A stretch of DNA of 20,619 bases from Isoetes engelmannii. Its lineage: Eukaryota; Streptophyta; Lycopodiopsida; Isoetales; Isoetaceae. The position numbers were made by a program, and so were the translations under genes. Under the pieces are notes generated by a model. It saw nothing but the letters and a program-made list of their open reading frames with translations, had not been told where the DNA came from and searched no databases. The stretch covers positions 1 through 20,619 of the forward strand of contig JAANSK020280380.1 in assembly GCA_011763485.2 (NCBI GenBank), written 5' to 3'. Shown piece after piece: positions 1 to 8,903 of this stretch (position 1 is its first letter; every line of letters starts with the position of its first letter).

Positions 1-145
1 CGAGTGCGGCCGAGAAGCCCTACGAGGGCGCGATGCCTCCCCTGCGTGAATTACGGGACGTAATACCACGTCCAGGCCCTTGATTACGAACAAATTTCGT
101 GTTTTGTTGCATCGATTTAGTGTTTTTGACCTTGCAGATGGACAT

Positions 146-253
146 ATTTAGTGGTTGCGATCTCTATTTTTCATAACAGAACTAGATAACAGAGCTAGAA
201 TTTAGTGGTTGCGATCTCTATTTTTCATAACAGAACTAGATAACAGAGCTAGA
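146..253. repeat. 54-bp tandem duplication
   Basis: Two adjacent copies of a 54-bp unit (146-199 and 200-253) read identically, beginning ATTTAGTGGTTGCG and ending ACAGAGCTAG A. Perfect identity implies a recent duplication by replication slippage or unequal exchange. The rest of 1-360 shows no gene, RNA or element boundary that I can support. Confidence 0.9.
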
Positions 254-402
254 ACAGGAAACAGGTAAAGAAGCAATGGCTCAAACACTTCAGGAAAATA
301 CCTTCTAAATAAACTACTGGGTTGTTCCTTCTGGATCACCCATGCATTTTTCACAGCAATGGATTAAAAACTTGAAGATTGAAGAAACACAAACTTGGAC
401 CG

Positions 403-552
403 CCATCTAGTCCATTTATTTCCAAGCTTTGCAGCCAACTCGATGATTAAATGCTCTTCTTCAGCAGTAAAGGACCCTTTCTTTAGATTTGACCGTAAAT
501 GGTTGCCCACCATAAATGATAGCTCTCTCTGTCCACACTTTTGAACGCTGTT
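403..552 (-). pseudogene. GAMYB-like R2R3-MYB repeat fragment, broken
   Basis: Read on the minus strand, the translation contains NHLRSNLKKGSF, then TAEEEHLIIELAAKLGNKW and TR. This is the second MYB repeat of R2R3-MYB factors and is closest, from memory of the family, to the GAMYB/MYB33 subgroup (NHLRPNLKKG.F..EEE..II.LHAKLGNKWARMAAQLPGRTDNE). Just before it, NSVQKCG resembles the end of repeat 1 (WNAVQK..G). The expected CGKSCRLRW segment between them is shortened and scrambled. After GNKWTR the frame shifts by one base: MAVQ, resembling MAAQ, follows in the next frame and then homology is lost, with no PGRTDNEIKNYW. No repeat 1 helix, start codon or C-terminal region is seen nearby. It is therefore a decayed fragment of a DNA-binding transcription factor gene, unlikely to make a working protein. 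A rapidly changing intron border at GNKW, a common R2R3-MYB intron site, is an alternative explanation for the frame change. Confidence 0.7.
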
Positions 553-1049
553 GCAGGTTCCAGAAGATAAAAGACTCCAGAATACATAGAACAAGGAGGC
601 AGAAAAGCCATTCATGCCAACGGACCTTGTTTTTTGATGGGAATAAGACATGGTTCTGAATGAAGGGCTGCCAAGCCATAGCCATTACTGGTTTTGGCGA
701 CCAAATGTAAGCAAGCACCCTCGCAGTGCAGCCATCTAAAGAAAAGGACCAGGATTTACAGAAAAACATGAAATATTAGCAAAGATTTGAAAAGGAAAAC
801 AAAGTAACTTTAAGAAAACGTATTCACCTGTAAATAGTGCTGCTGCCGCTCAAAGTCTTCAAATAGCAAGGCCTAGACTCATGCAGCACGGGGATTTTCC
901 CTCCAGAAACCATCAGATCAAGCAATAACACGTTCTAAACTATCGTTCAGGAGGATGCCATACCAAATTTGCCACAAAAATAGTTAGCGCCAACCAGGAA
1001 AGGGCTAACGCAGGCACAAATCACCGCCGGAGTTGGATGGCGCAGGGTG

Positions 1050-1164
1050 CTGGAAGAAAACAGGGGAGAAAGAGGGGAAAAATGGGAGCAAAAAAGGACG
1101 GGAGAAAACATGGGAGAAAGAGGAGAAAAAAATGGGAGGAAAAAAAAGGACGGGAAGAGAGAGA
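1050..1164. repeat. Purine-rich (G/A) tract
   Basis: About 115 bases on the plus strand consist almost only of G and A, with repeated GGGAGAAAG / GGAAAAAATGGGAG motifs. The open frames across it encode low-complexity Lys/Gly/Arg/Glu and are not credible genes. Such tracts arise by slippage and can serve as pyrimidine-rich leaders on the opposite strand, but nothing here proves that use. The surrounding 650-1040 has no recognisable feature. Confidence 0.75.
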
Positions 1165-1323
1165 CGTTGAAGCAGGCGGCGGAAGAAATAATGAGAGCGG
1201 CGGGACTTTTGCGTGTCATAACTTTAAGCTTAAATTACAATAATCAGGGCCTAGCGTGTATTACGTATTAGGTAATGCCCGCCGACGGGGAAGCGGGAAC
1301 ACATTTTGGCGGGTTTTGAGGCG

Positions 1324-1462
1324 GCCCCAGTCAAAACTGGGGATTGAGAATGGAATGCCAGAGTATAGCTCGTCGGAAGCCAACCTTCCAACCTTGCTCT
1401 GCCAACCGAGGTTGACCAAGGTTGGAGAGGTTGATCTGGGAATGCCAACCGAGGTTGGCATT
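1324..1462. repeat. Cluster of short palindromes with CCAACC/GGTTGG motifs
   Basis: A hairpin GCCCCAG-TCAAAA-CTGGGG lies near 1324-1341. From 1380 the sequence is dense in CCAACC and GGTTGG, and it ends with a perfect palindrome at 1441-1462, where AATGCCAACC and GGTTGGCATT are separated by GA. Related CCAACC/GGTTGG words recur at 1938-2022. The stretch 1463-2330 otherwise shows no gene; the open frame at 1718-2089 has low complexity and no family resemblance. Confidence 0.6.
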
Positions 1463-2337
1463 TGCCTGATTTTCTTTAGTGTAAATTAAAGAAATCATGG
1501 AAGTAAGTAATCAAGTAAAAACGTGCGTGAAGAAGTTGATCAAAAAGAAAATTGAGAAGAAGCAGCATGGAAATTGCCACAATTGAAAGAGAGAATTGAG
1601 GATCTGCATGCTCAAAATTCAGTTCCAAAATCAATACAAAGGTTTGTAGAAAGATTCAAATAAAAGATTTTTGCAAGAGGTGCTAGAACCAGCGTTCTGC
1701 TATATAATCCCTCTTATGTGATTCGTGATTGCATTGCAGAGATGGGAAAGGGAATTTACCAGGGTGGCTGGAGGATCTGCCGATGGTGGTATGCTGCCTT
1801 GGAGGATCAGTCGATGGTGGAGCAGCAAGTCAGCGCTGGGCGGGAGTCTAGACGCTCCAATTTTGAGCGAAAGAGGCAAAGAAAATCTGAAGTTCCTATT
1901 TTAGACCAAAAAAAAAAAAACTCTGTTTTGGCAAGACACCAACCGCAGTTGATTCTGGCCTTTTCCAACTGCAGGTTGGGAAAAAGGGCTAATCGCAATT
2001 GGCTCCAACACTGGTTGGAATGCCACAACTCCAAACACTTCACCAAGAAATATGGCCTAAAAGTTAGACCCAAAAAGGTAAAATGCTAGGTGTCATACTA
2101 TTGCGAACCCGTATAATGTTTATACATGTCTAGAAAAATGGCAATTAGTACTGCTTAGATTAGACTAGAACCCAACCAGAAATTTTAAGTTCATTTAAGA
2201 AGCTGAGCGTTATAACCTTTAAAGAAATTTGTGTTATCTCACTCGAAATCATATGAACAGCCTGACACTAGGAGGCTTTCACACTTCTTGCACCAGGAGG
2301 TTTAAAGATGGGTATGTGTTGAGCACCAATTCATTAA

Positions 2338-2885
2338 TTTGACAAATTTGAGCTATTTTGAGAATTTTGAGCTAGCAAGCATGACCCACTTGACTATCCT
2401 TAAGCTAGCAAGCATGACCCATTTGACTAACTTCATGCTAGCAAGCAAGCTCAAATTTAACTCACTTTACGCTAGCAAGCATGACACATTTTAATCATCT
2501 TCAGCTAGTAAGCTACTCATATTTTACTCATTCCAAGCTAGCAAGCAAGACGCATTGTACTAATCTTAAGCTAGCAAGCTAGTCACATTTTTCTTATTCC
2601 AAGCTAGCAAGCAAGACGCATTGTACTCATTCTAAGTTAGCAAGCTAGTCACATTTAACTTATTTTGATCTGGCAAGCAGGATGCATCATACTCATTTTA
2701 TGCTAGCAGGTATTCACATTGTACTCGTTCTAAGCTAACAAGCGAGAGCGTCATACTCATTCTAAGTTAGCAAGCTAGTCACAGTTAACTCATTCTAATC
2801 TAGTAAGCAAAACACGTCATACTCATTTTAAACTAGCAAGTAGTCATATTTTACTACTTTTAAGCTAACAAACAAGAGACACTTT
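2338..2885. repeat. 33-bp minisatellite, about 16 copies
   Basis: The core GCTAGCAAGC recurs at 2371, 2404, 2437, 2471, 2504, 2537, 2570, 2603, 2636 and 2669 with spacing of 33 (once 34) bases, and continues in degraded form to about 2885. The consensus is roughly the core followed by AAGACGCATTGTACTCATTCTAA. Alternate units look more alike (for example 2537 with 2603), which suggests a 66-bp higher-order unit. Although 33 is a multiple of three, in-frame stops such as AGCTAG make coding unlikely. A partial unit starts near 2338. Confidence 0.9.
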
Positions 2886-2889
2886 ACTC

Positions 2890-4016
2890 AAGCCGAAGAT
2901 AAAGTTTATTCATCATCCTTATTATCATCCTTACCCTCCTTAGCAATGAGTTCTCTTAACTGAGAATTCACATTGCTTGGGATCACCATGGTTGAAGAGT
3001 ATCCCTTCAACTGTCCATCCATAATCAATGCATTTTATATGTTGATATTGAGGCACAACATTAGGGTTAGGCCTCCACCTTTTCTCCCAACAATCAACGT
3101 AGTTATTGGGATAAGGTACAACCTTCCTATTGACAGGCTCCCATCAAGAGACAAACACATTTTCGTAGTGAGGCAAGTTTGGGTCTCCTATAGGTTTTGC
3201 TTATGCGTAAGCTAATCATGTAGGGCAGCTATTAGGTGGCCTCACAAGCAAGAACATGCCCATCCTAATATCTTGAGGTGAATTGAAGGGCTCAATGGGA
3301 TTTTTGATCTTCTGGTTAGACGGGCCTACATACACAAGATCATCCATGATAACCACAATGAATATACAAATAACGTAACAAAACACAAATCTACCTAAAC
3401 ATACATGGTTAGAGTTCATTGGTCAGTTCTTGACATCTATGGGTCAAAATAGGGACAAGAATGGCCAATGGCTGATCTAAAAATCCAAGAATGGAGTAGG
3501 CAGCACCTACCGGAACCTTGGCTGGCGGGCATGGCTCCCCAGAATGCTTCCATGACGGCTGGAACTGGGGTTGAGATGGTTGGAGGTGACTGTAGCATGC
3601 ACGCTTCCCAAGAATACTGTAGTAGGCGCGCTTCTTGGTTGATTACGGCTGCTGGGACTCCTGGCTGATGGCGACTGCTGGGGGTCCTGGCTGACGGCGA
3701 TTCCTGCTGATGGCGTTGATCCCAAAAGAGAGGCGGTTTAGGGTTTACCCCTTTTATAGAGGGGGTACCTTTAGGATACACCCTTTTAGGGTTTGATGAT
3801 GATAGGTCAGGTTATGGGGTTGCACAATGTGGCGGTTAGCATAATATATTCACATATTGCGACATGTGCAATATATTGGGGTCTAGGGGTGCGCCACCCC
3901 ATGGGATATTTAATACCGACTAACGGGTACATGTTGTACGTACGGCATATACTAGTGACTTGGGCAATATAATATACGTATTTATATCTATATTATCCTG
4001 GAATGTCACAGATAGT
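2890..4016 (-). mobile_element. LTR retrotransposon fossil (LTR-like end plus gag-like remnant)
   Basis: Read on the minus strand, a segment starting TGTGACATTCC (4016 downward) contains a TATA-like box, CTCTATAAAAGGGG, near 3748-3761. A GC-rich leader-like region follows down to about 3440. A related start, TGTGACATTCGAC, followed by similar AT-rich sequence, lies at 20514 downward, so the two segments appear to be copies of the same LTR type. Downstream (3440-2890) are short open stretches that could derive from a gag region. I see no primer-binding site, reverse transcriptase, integrase or target duplication. It looks old and broken in several places. Family unassigned; the LTR call itself is inference. 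Confidence 0.35.
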
Positions 4017-4054
4017 TTACTAGGCACACATGTGTTGATTGAACCTTCCTGCAG

Positions 4055-4352
4055 TGGTCATTGCTTTCCTGCGTGATCAAGATATATTGTCTCGATTTGG
4101 TCTAGGTGGTGGACAAGTGCACGGGTGGTTGTACTTTGACAACATGCCCGACATCCCCGGCATCAAGTCCATATGCCTCAACCTGCGTGTTCTCAAAGCG
4201 TAAGTTCATCGTTGTTTAACTGGTACATTATATTCTATATATATGTAAGTGATGCTCGACCTCTAACATGCAGAGACATGAGATGGGCCTTCCACAAGTT
4301 GGGAGCCACGATCGAGTTTGTTCAGTAGGGTGGACAAGCACAACTCAACAAG
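4055..4352 (+). pseudogene. Two exon-like blocks, unknown protein
   Basis: A block at 4055-4199 is preceded by TTCCTGCAG and followed by GTAAGT. A second block at 4274-4352 is preceded by CTAACATGCAG and followed by GTATCA. Joined at these sites the phase agrees. The first block reads through FLRDQDILSRFGLGGGQVHG, WLYFDNMPDIPGI and CLNLRVLKA, and the second begins DMRWAFHKLGATIEFVQ. An in-frame TAG follows at 4326-4328; beyond it other frames stay open only briefly. I do not recognise the family. The balanced amino-acid content and both strong splice signals suggest a former or partial host or transposon gene. No start codon or upstream exon could be identified. Confidence 0.35.
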
Positions 4353-4972
4353 GTATCATGCCATGTTCAACGGGACGTCAATCTGTGTGGAGTCCATATT
4401 GCCACCACAATGCTTCGGCTAGTTCGATGTCTCTAGTACCCGAACCGAAATGCAATCACGGCCATCACTCCAGACTGGTACACCGCCCAGGAAGTGCGAG
4501 ATCTTCGAGCATGGTGCATGTAGTAGTGGCCCTGCTATATGCCAGGTTGTACTTGCTGGATGAGAGGCGGGAAGGAAGGTCTTAGTGTTGCATTGTGAAC
4601 ATTGTTTGTTGTTTCTTGGTTTGTCAGATCAAAACCATGTCCTATAAATATGAGCATGAGATCATTGTGAGAAATAAATTTACATCATATTTCTCGCTCA
4701 AGAAGTGTTGTTTCGTAAATCATACATTATAATTGTATAATTGTCTTCACGCACTCTTGCATATGTTCTTGCATACTGTCAAATCTTAGTAAACATTCAG
4801 ACATGGAAGGTATTCAGAAGGTGGTGACCTGGATTTACAATCAGGCAAGGGAGGGATAGAAAACAATCAATTTGATACTCTCGGCCCTCACAATACTCCT
4901 CGAAGAATTCCACAACTTCTGCATATGCTGCGTGTAAGGACACCACCTCAGCTGCATCTGCATCTGGACGTA
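4353..4972. other. No recognisable gene
   Basis: This AT-rich stretch contains CCTATAAATATGAG at about 4640-4653, followed about 25 bases later by GAGAAATAAATTT. That arrangement resembles the TATA and polyadenylation part of a Copia-type LTR. No flanking LTR ends, primer site or coding remnant supports that reading, so it is left unassigned. Confidence 0.4.
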
Positions 4973-5628
4973 TTAAAACGTGGTCCTACGATTTCGCCGA
5001 CCACGAGGTCGAGAAGGATGGTCACATTGTGCACTGGGACCTATCCGCCATGTGTGTACCCCGACATGTGCATGTTGTTGTTGCCCGTCATAACCACCAT
5101 GGAATACATATTGCAGATGGTCTGCAGCGTCTCGATGGTACCACACCTGCCTACGGACCTTGGTGATTGTCTCACGCAATTGAGCTTGAGTGAGCTCGTA
5201 TGCGCTTTGTAGAGACTGTTGAATTGATTGTCAGGAAAGCAGGAGTAGACCATCCTATTCTTGGAGCAATGATATTAAGACCGTCAAATCATTGGCAGCT
5301 GGCTCGTGTGGCCTAGGAGCAGGTGGTGGAATAAATTGACGGCTAGGATACAGGTTGTTATACAACATTTGGTGACGGCTCGCCAGGAAGTAATCTCCTG
5401 CAATCAAATGTTTGCACACTAGTAGTGGGGATGGACAGTCACAATACCGCATCTGCATATGTTGCAGGTACCGCACATCTTCCGTAGTTTGACTAGCCAT
5501 AGATAACCTTATATCTGTCTCGTCATCCACTAGAATTGCGTTAGAATCTCGGTCTAGTGCGTGGATCAACGCCTGAGCCCATGCATGTCTCTTTGGGTAG
5601 GACCATGTGATGTATCTTCCAAACTCAG
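4973..5628 (-). pseudogene. SWIM zinc-finger protein relic
   Basis: On the minus strand an exon-like block begins after a CTCTTCCAG acceptor at about 5628. It reads EFGRYITWSYPKRHAWAQAL, then an acidic stretch, then YCDCPSPLLVCKHLIAG at about 5443-5405. The pattern C-x-C-x6-C-x-H matches the SWIM zinc finger, found in MULE and FAR1-type transposases and in some nuclear DNA-binding proteins. After a stop at 5255 the downstream frame changes, and a Gln-rich helical segment (AYELTQAQLRETITKVRRQV) is followed by a basic tail, RPRGRRNRR, near 4980-5000. No MULE catalytic domain (DDE) is seen. It is most likely the C-terminal part of a decayed transposase-like or host SWIM gene with at least one frame break. 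The SWIM motif is seen directly; the parent family is inferred. Confidence 0.5.
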
Positions 5629-6187
5629 CTGGAAGAGATAATTAAAGCATGTTCTATATGTGCATGTATTGTATCCTAGTGGTGCAAAGAAGACACATGT
5701 TAAGACTCCACCTCTCCAAGCAACGAGTCAGTCTTGTGCCTCCTGTGGGCATGGTGTCATCTGAAAACCCTATTAGATGTGCTATGAGTGTGTACATTCT
5801 TATTTTTACTTTTCATTGTAGAGTCTGCGTCTTGAATACTTTCCAAATACAAACAACTTCCACAAGAAGGAAAATGTTATTTATTTAATTTAACTAGGAC
5901 TGTAAATATACAAATTCTAGCTAAGGAAGTGAAACAAAAACAACATAATATAACGCACAAACGTAGGCACACCTTACTTCCTCACCTTGGAGAATGTGTG
6001 CTGCTGGAGAGACTAATAACAATGAATGAACCGATGTCAAATTTTGTAATAAGGCGTGATTCTCTTGACATTGCATGATAGCAATGCACCACATAATGGT
6101 TCGCTTAAGCGAATAATTCTTATGGTTGAGCTGGGGTAACAAAATTTTCATCGTTCTAATGCATGATTCTTTTTAGATAATAAATGT
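5629..6187. other. No recognisable gene
   Basis: AT-rich sequence. The short open frames present carry no domain-like pattern, and no repeats or RNA genes were recognised. Confidence 0.5.
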
Positions 6188-6413
6188 GTGATTCTCTTGA
6201 GCTAATCACATCGCACGAGTCACATATCCTCACACATGTGAAACACGTGACTAGCTCGAGCTAATCACACACCACACATGCGTAGATTTGTAGTAATTCA
6301 TGTGAAAACATCAAGTCATTAAGCCCCCCTGCCACGTCATTTTTCTTGTGATTCTCTCGAGCTAATCACATGATTCTCTCGAGATCCCACTGTGATTCTC
6401 TCCGGGGAATCAC
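6188..6413. repeat. Four dispersed 22-bp quasi-palindromes
   Basis: Four 22-base units with the form GTGAYT-N10-AATCAC occur at 6188-6209, 6247-6268, 6348-6369 and 6392-6413. Three carry TTGAGCT or TCGAGCT in the middle (CTCGAG core); the last has CTCCGGGG instead. A further half site, TGATTCTCTCGAGAT, lies between the third and fourth. Total length and outer arms are conserved while the centre varies, as expected of a binding-site array or a short mobile palindrome. There is no gene at this position to explain them. Confidence 0.75.
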
Positions 6414-6639
6414 TGCGCGACATGGTTAAAATTAGGGAGCCAATATTAGCACCAGGCATCAGATGTGAGCTTTTCATCGGTGTAAACTTTAAATCATTTT
6501 GTTGTGTCTAGCTGTGCTGGATTTGGAGGTTACATATTTCGGCCATCATGACAAACCCTAGTTTCCCGCTTCTGGAACACGTTCATTAGCCAAGAAATCG
6601 ATAGGTGTTATTCCTGCTTCTTGTTTCGAGCATGATATG

Positions 6640-8463
6640 ATTTCTCCTTTGCCGCTTCTTACGCCTCAATCCTCTTGCTTTTGACCCTTCTCCTGTTAAT
6701 ATACGTATGAGCTTGCAACACTTTCCCCTTCTTTCTAATCCTGCCTCTTTTTCTACTTCTCAAATAGAATCCACTCTAAGTACTTCTAGTGATGTCTCTG
6801 CTTCTACCGAAATTTTGTCTGCTCCTTTTGTAAATACTTCTAGTGTTGCCTCTGCTTCTTCTTCATCTGCTCCCGCTGGAACCTTGTCTGCTCCTTCTGC
6901 TCCTTGGGGTTCTCCTGATGCAGTGGCTAGCGCGCCTTCCACACCATTTTGTGATTAGATTAAACATGATTTCACATCTAGTGTGCAATATGCTATGTCT
7001 CCGCTGCATTGAATATCATGTTGCAAAACAATAAGAAAGAATTGAGCTCATATTTTGATGAGTTACAAGCACAAGATGATCGTATGGACGTTCAGTTGCC
7101 TCCTGAGGGGGTTTTCTATGAAGCCCAACAGTATTTCAATGCTTTTACATGGGCTGGCCTACCAGTTGTCGAAATTGATCATAATGCTCATTTGCAATGT
7201 GTTCAGAACCTTGTGTCGCATGCAGTTGTTTGCCATTTCACTGGGCAATTTCTTGATCTCAGGAGAGTTGGAGTCTGGCTCAAACATCGCCTTCAGAGAC
7301 TGAGTCTCCTTCATTATGCATCTTTATAAGACTTGGATAAAGATAATAATTTCTTTCTGGTCATGTTTGACTCTTCACTTGCAGTTGACAGACTTGTGGA
7401 GCGTGGTGTTGATCTGCTTTGAGGACATTATCTTCTATACCAAGTTTATTCTCCTGCATTTTTGCCAAGTAAGTCTGGTGCATTGCGGATGCCTTGCTGG
7501 CTTGCCTTAGAGGATTTCCCACTAGAATTGCAAGTGTCTGATTTTATGATTGCTATTGCGAATGGATTGGGTATGCATATTGCCCAGTCTATTGTTAATG
7601 GTCATCGAATCTGTGTCTCTCTTCCTACTTGTGTTTCTATTCCTCAGTCAGTGGTGGACAAAAGTGGTCCTCTTTTCTTCAAGTACAAACTACATCTGCT
7701 TAATGGACCTGAGCTTGCCAAGATGTTTCCCAATGTTGAGGCTTTTGCTACTTACAGATCTAGGCATGCTTCTGTCTATGCCTCTCCAGTTGCTTCTATT
7801 CCGCGTCACATGCCATCTACTTCACAGTTGATTGTCATGTTGTATCATCTTCTTCCTCGTCCGCCTCTGCACTAGTTAATCCACCAGTATCACCAACTCT
7901 GGTGCCTTCTTCTCAAGCTACTTCTGCACCACCACCTTCTTCTAGTGCATCTCCATCTCAATCTACATCACCAGACTCTCTTAATGAGGATCAGCACTCT
8001 CGTCTTGAGGACATTGCTCACAAGCAAGAATATTGGAGGAGGGATGGTCTACTCCTCGCCTGAAGAAGCTTGCACGTCGCAAGAATAGCTCGTCTCCTCA
8101 ACCTGCTCTAATTCACTCTGTAGCTCCAAACTCTACTACGATTGTTGCAGTGGATGTCCTTGATTCAGTAGGATTGAGACACCAGGAAGCAGATCAAGTT
8201 GTTATTATTGATTCTATGGATGTGGAAGTTCCACCTGGTTAAAGCTATCCCCTCTGTAAATATGATTATATATTATTCTTCTCCATGTAGGAGAAGAAAT
8301 CAATTTGGCTTGTATTATATTGTTATGCTTAGACACGTGGCCCTGCTCAGTTGGATCTAATTATCCACTGGGTTTTTTTTTTTTCTTTTCTTTATCTCTG
8401 CACTGTATTATGTATTATTATCGTGAGTGTTATTAATAAAAGTATGACGTCTCTCAAAAAAAA
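6640..8463 (+). mobile_element. Retroelement ORF1/gag (DUF4283-like) relic with poly(A) tail, probably LINE
   Basis: A Ser/Thr/Ala/Pro-rich N-terminal region (about 6670-6957) is followed by a long, interrupted coding region (7009-7875). It includes HFTGQFLDLRRVGVWLKHRL, DKDNNFFLVMFDSSLAVDRL and PCWLALEDFPLELQVSDF. The order (short domain, FFLVxF strand, W-x-x-L-x-x-x-P-L-x-L block) matches plant DUF4283 proteins, which form ORF1 of L1-type LINEs and gag-like proteins of other retroelements. A second Ser/Pro-rich stretch and a basic block (PRLKKLARRK) end near 8240. A 3' untranslated-like region then contains AATAAAAG and an A9 tail at about 8455-8463, the usual end of a LINE or retrocopy. 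No endonuclease, reverse transcriptase or zinc knuckle is seen, so the copy is ORF1-only or deleted. It is broken in several places. No target duplication was found. Confidence 0.5.
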
Positions 8464-8903
8464 ATCCATGGCAAATAGAATGATGCATTTGCATGGTATT
8501 GTATGTAGTGTATAATTTTCTCTTTAGACTGTGTCACCATGGTAGAAGCTGAGGCTGGGGATGAGGATTGACACGAGTGAAGGTATTGGACGGTTCAAAT
8601 ACGTTTTAGCCGCCGTCAATCCAATCTAGACAGTGCTTGACACGCAAAAGGCCGAAACAAGGGCGAGCCTTTTGCTACATCCTTACAGTATGTTTCTCTG
8701 TTTTATTTTTTGGTTTTTTTGCGTTTTAGAGGAGAGGACGTTAGGCGATAATAGCCGGATGCGCAATAAGCAGGTGAATCACTCAAATCGCTGTTTTGGG
8801 CGCTTCAATATCAAATCTCAGATCTACAAAGTTGGAGTAGCACAGTGTTAAGCAAGGTTTTAGTGTGGAGGGAATGGTGGAAATGGGTTAATAAAGGGAT
8901 GGG
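8464..8903 (+). promoter_or_regulatory. 5' flank and probable leader of the 8904 gene
   Basis: This region lies between the poly(A) tail of the preceding relic and the start codon at 8904. A CCAAT-containing motif (GTCAATCCAATC) is at about 8616-8627. A T-rich stretch at 8697-8725 precedes GCGTTTTAG. A stop (TAA, 8892-8894) is in frame just upstream of the ATG, so translation cannot begin further 5' in this frame. A second ATG at 8899 in another frame opens a nine-codon uORF that overlaps the main start and could lower translation. No clear TATA box was found. Confidence 0.4.

Noticed and set aside
1037-1271. Two Lys/Gly/Glu-rich open frames
   Set aside because: They are translations of a purine-only tract, with no start context or conservation signal.
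2371-2885. 33-bp repeats as an array encoding 11-residue protein repeats
   Set aside because: In-frame stops from the GCTAG core interrupt every frame after a few units.
2371-2885. CRISPR-like array
   Set aside because: The units are contiguous and degenerate with no unique spacers, and the host is clearly eukaryotic.
4600-4760. Possible Copia-type LTR (TATAAATATG followed by GAAATAAATTT)
   Set aside because: There are no defined ends, primer-binding site or second copy, so it was left as unassigned sequence.
8688-8729. Possible intron in the leader of the main gene (GTATGT...GTTTTAG)
   Set aside because: At 42 nt it is too short for a usual plant intron.
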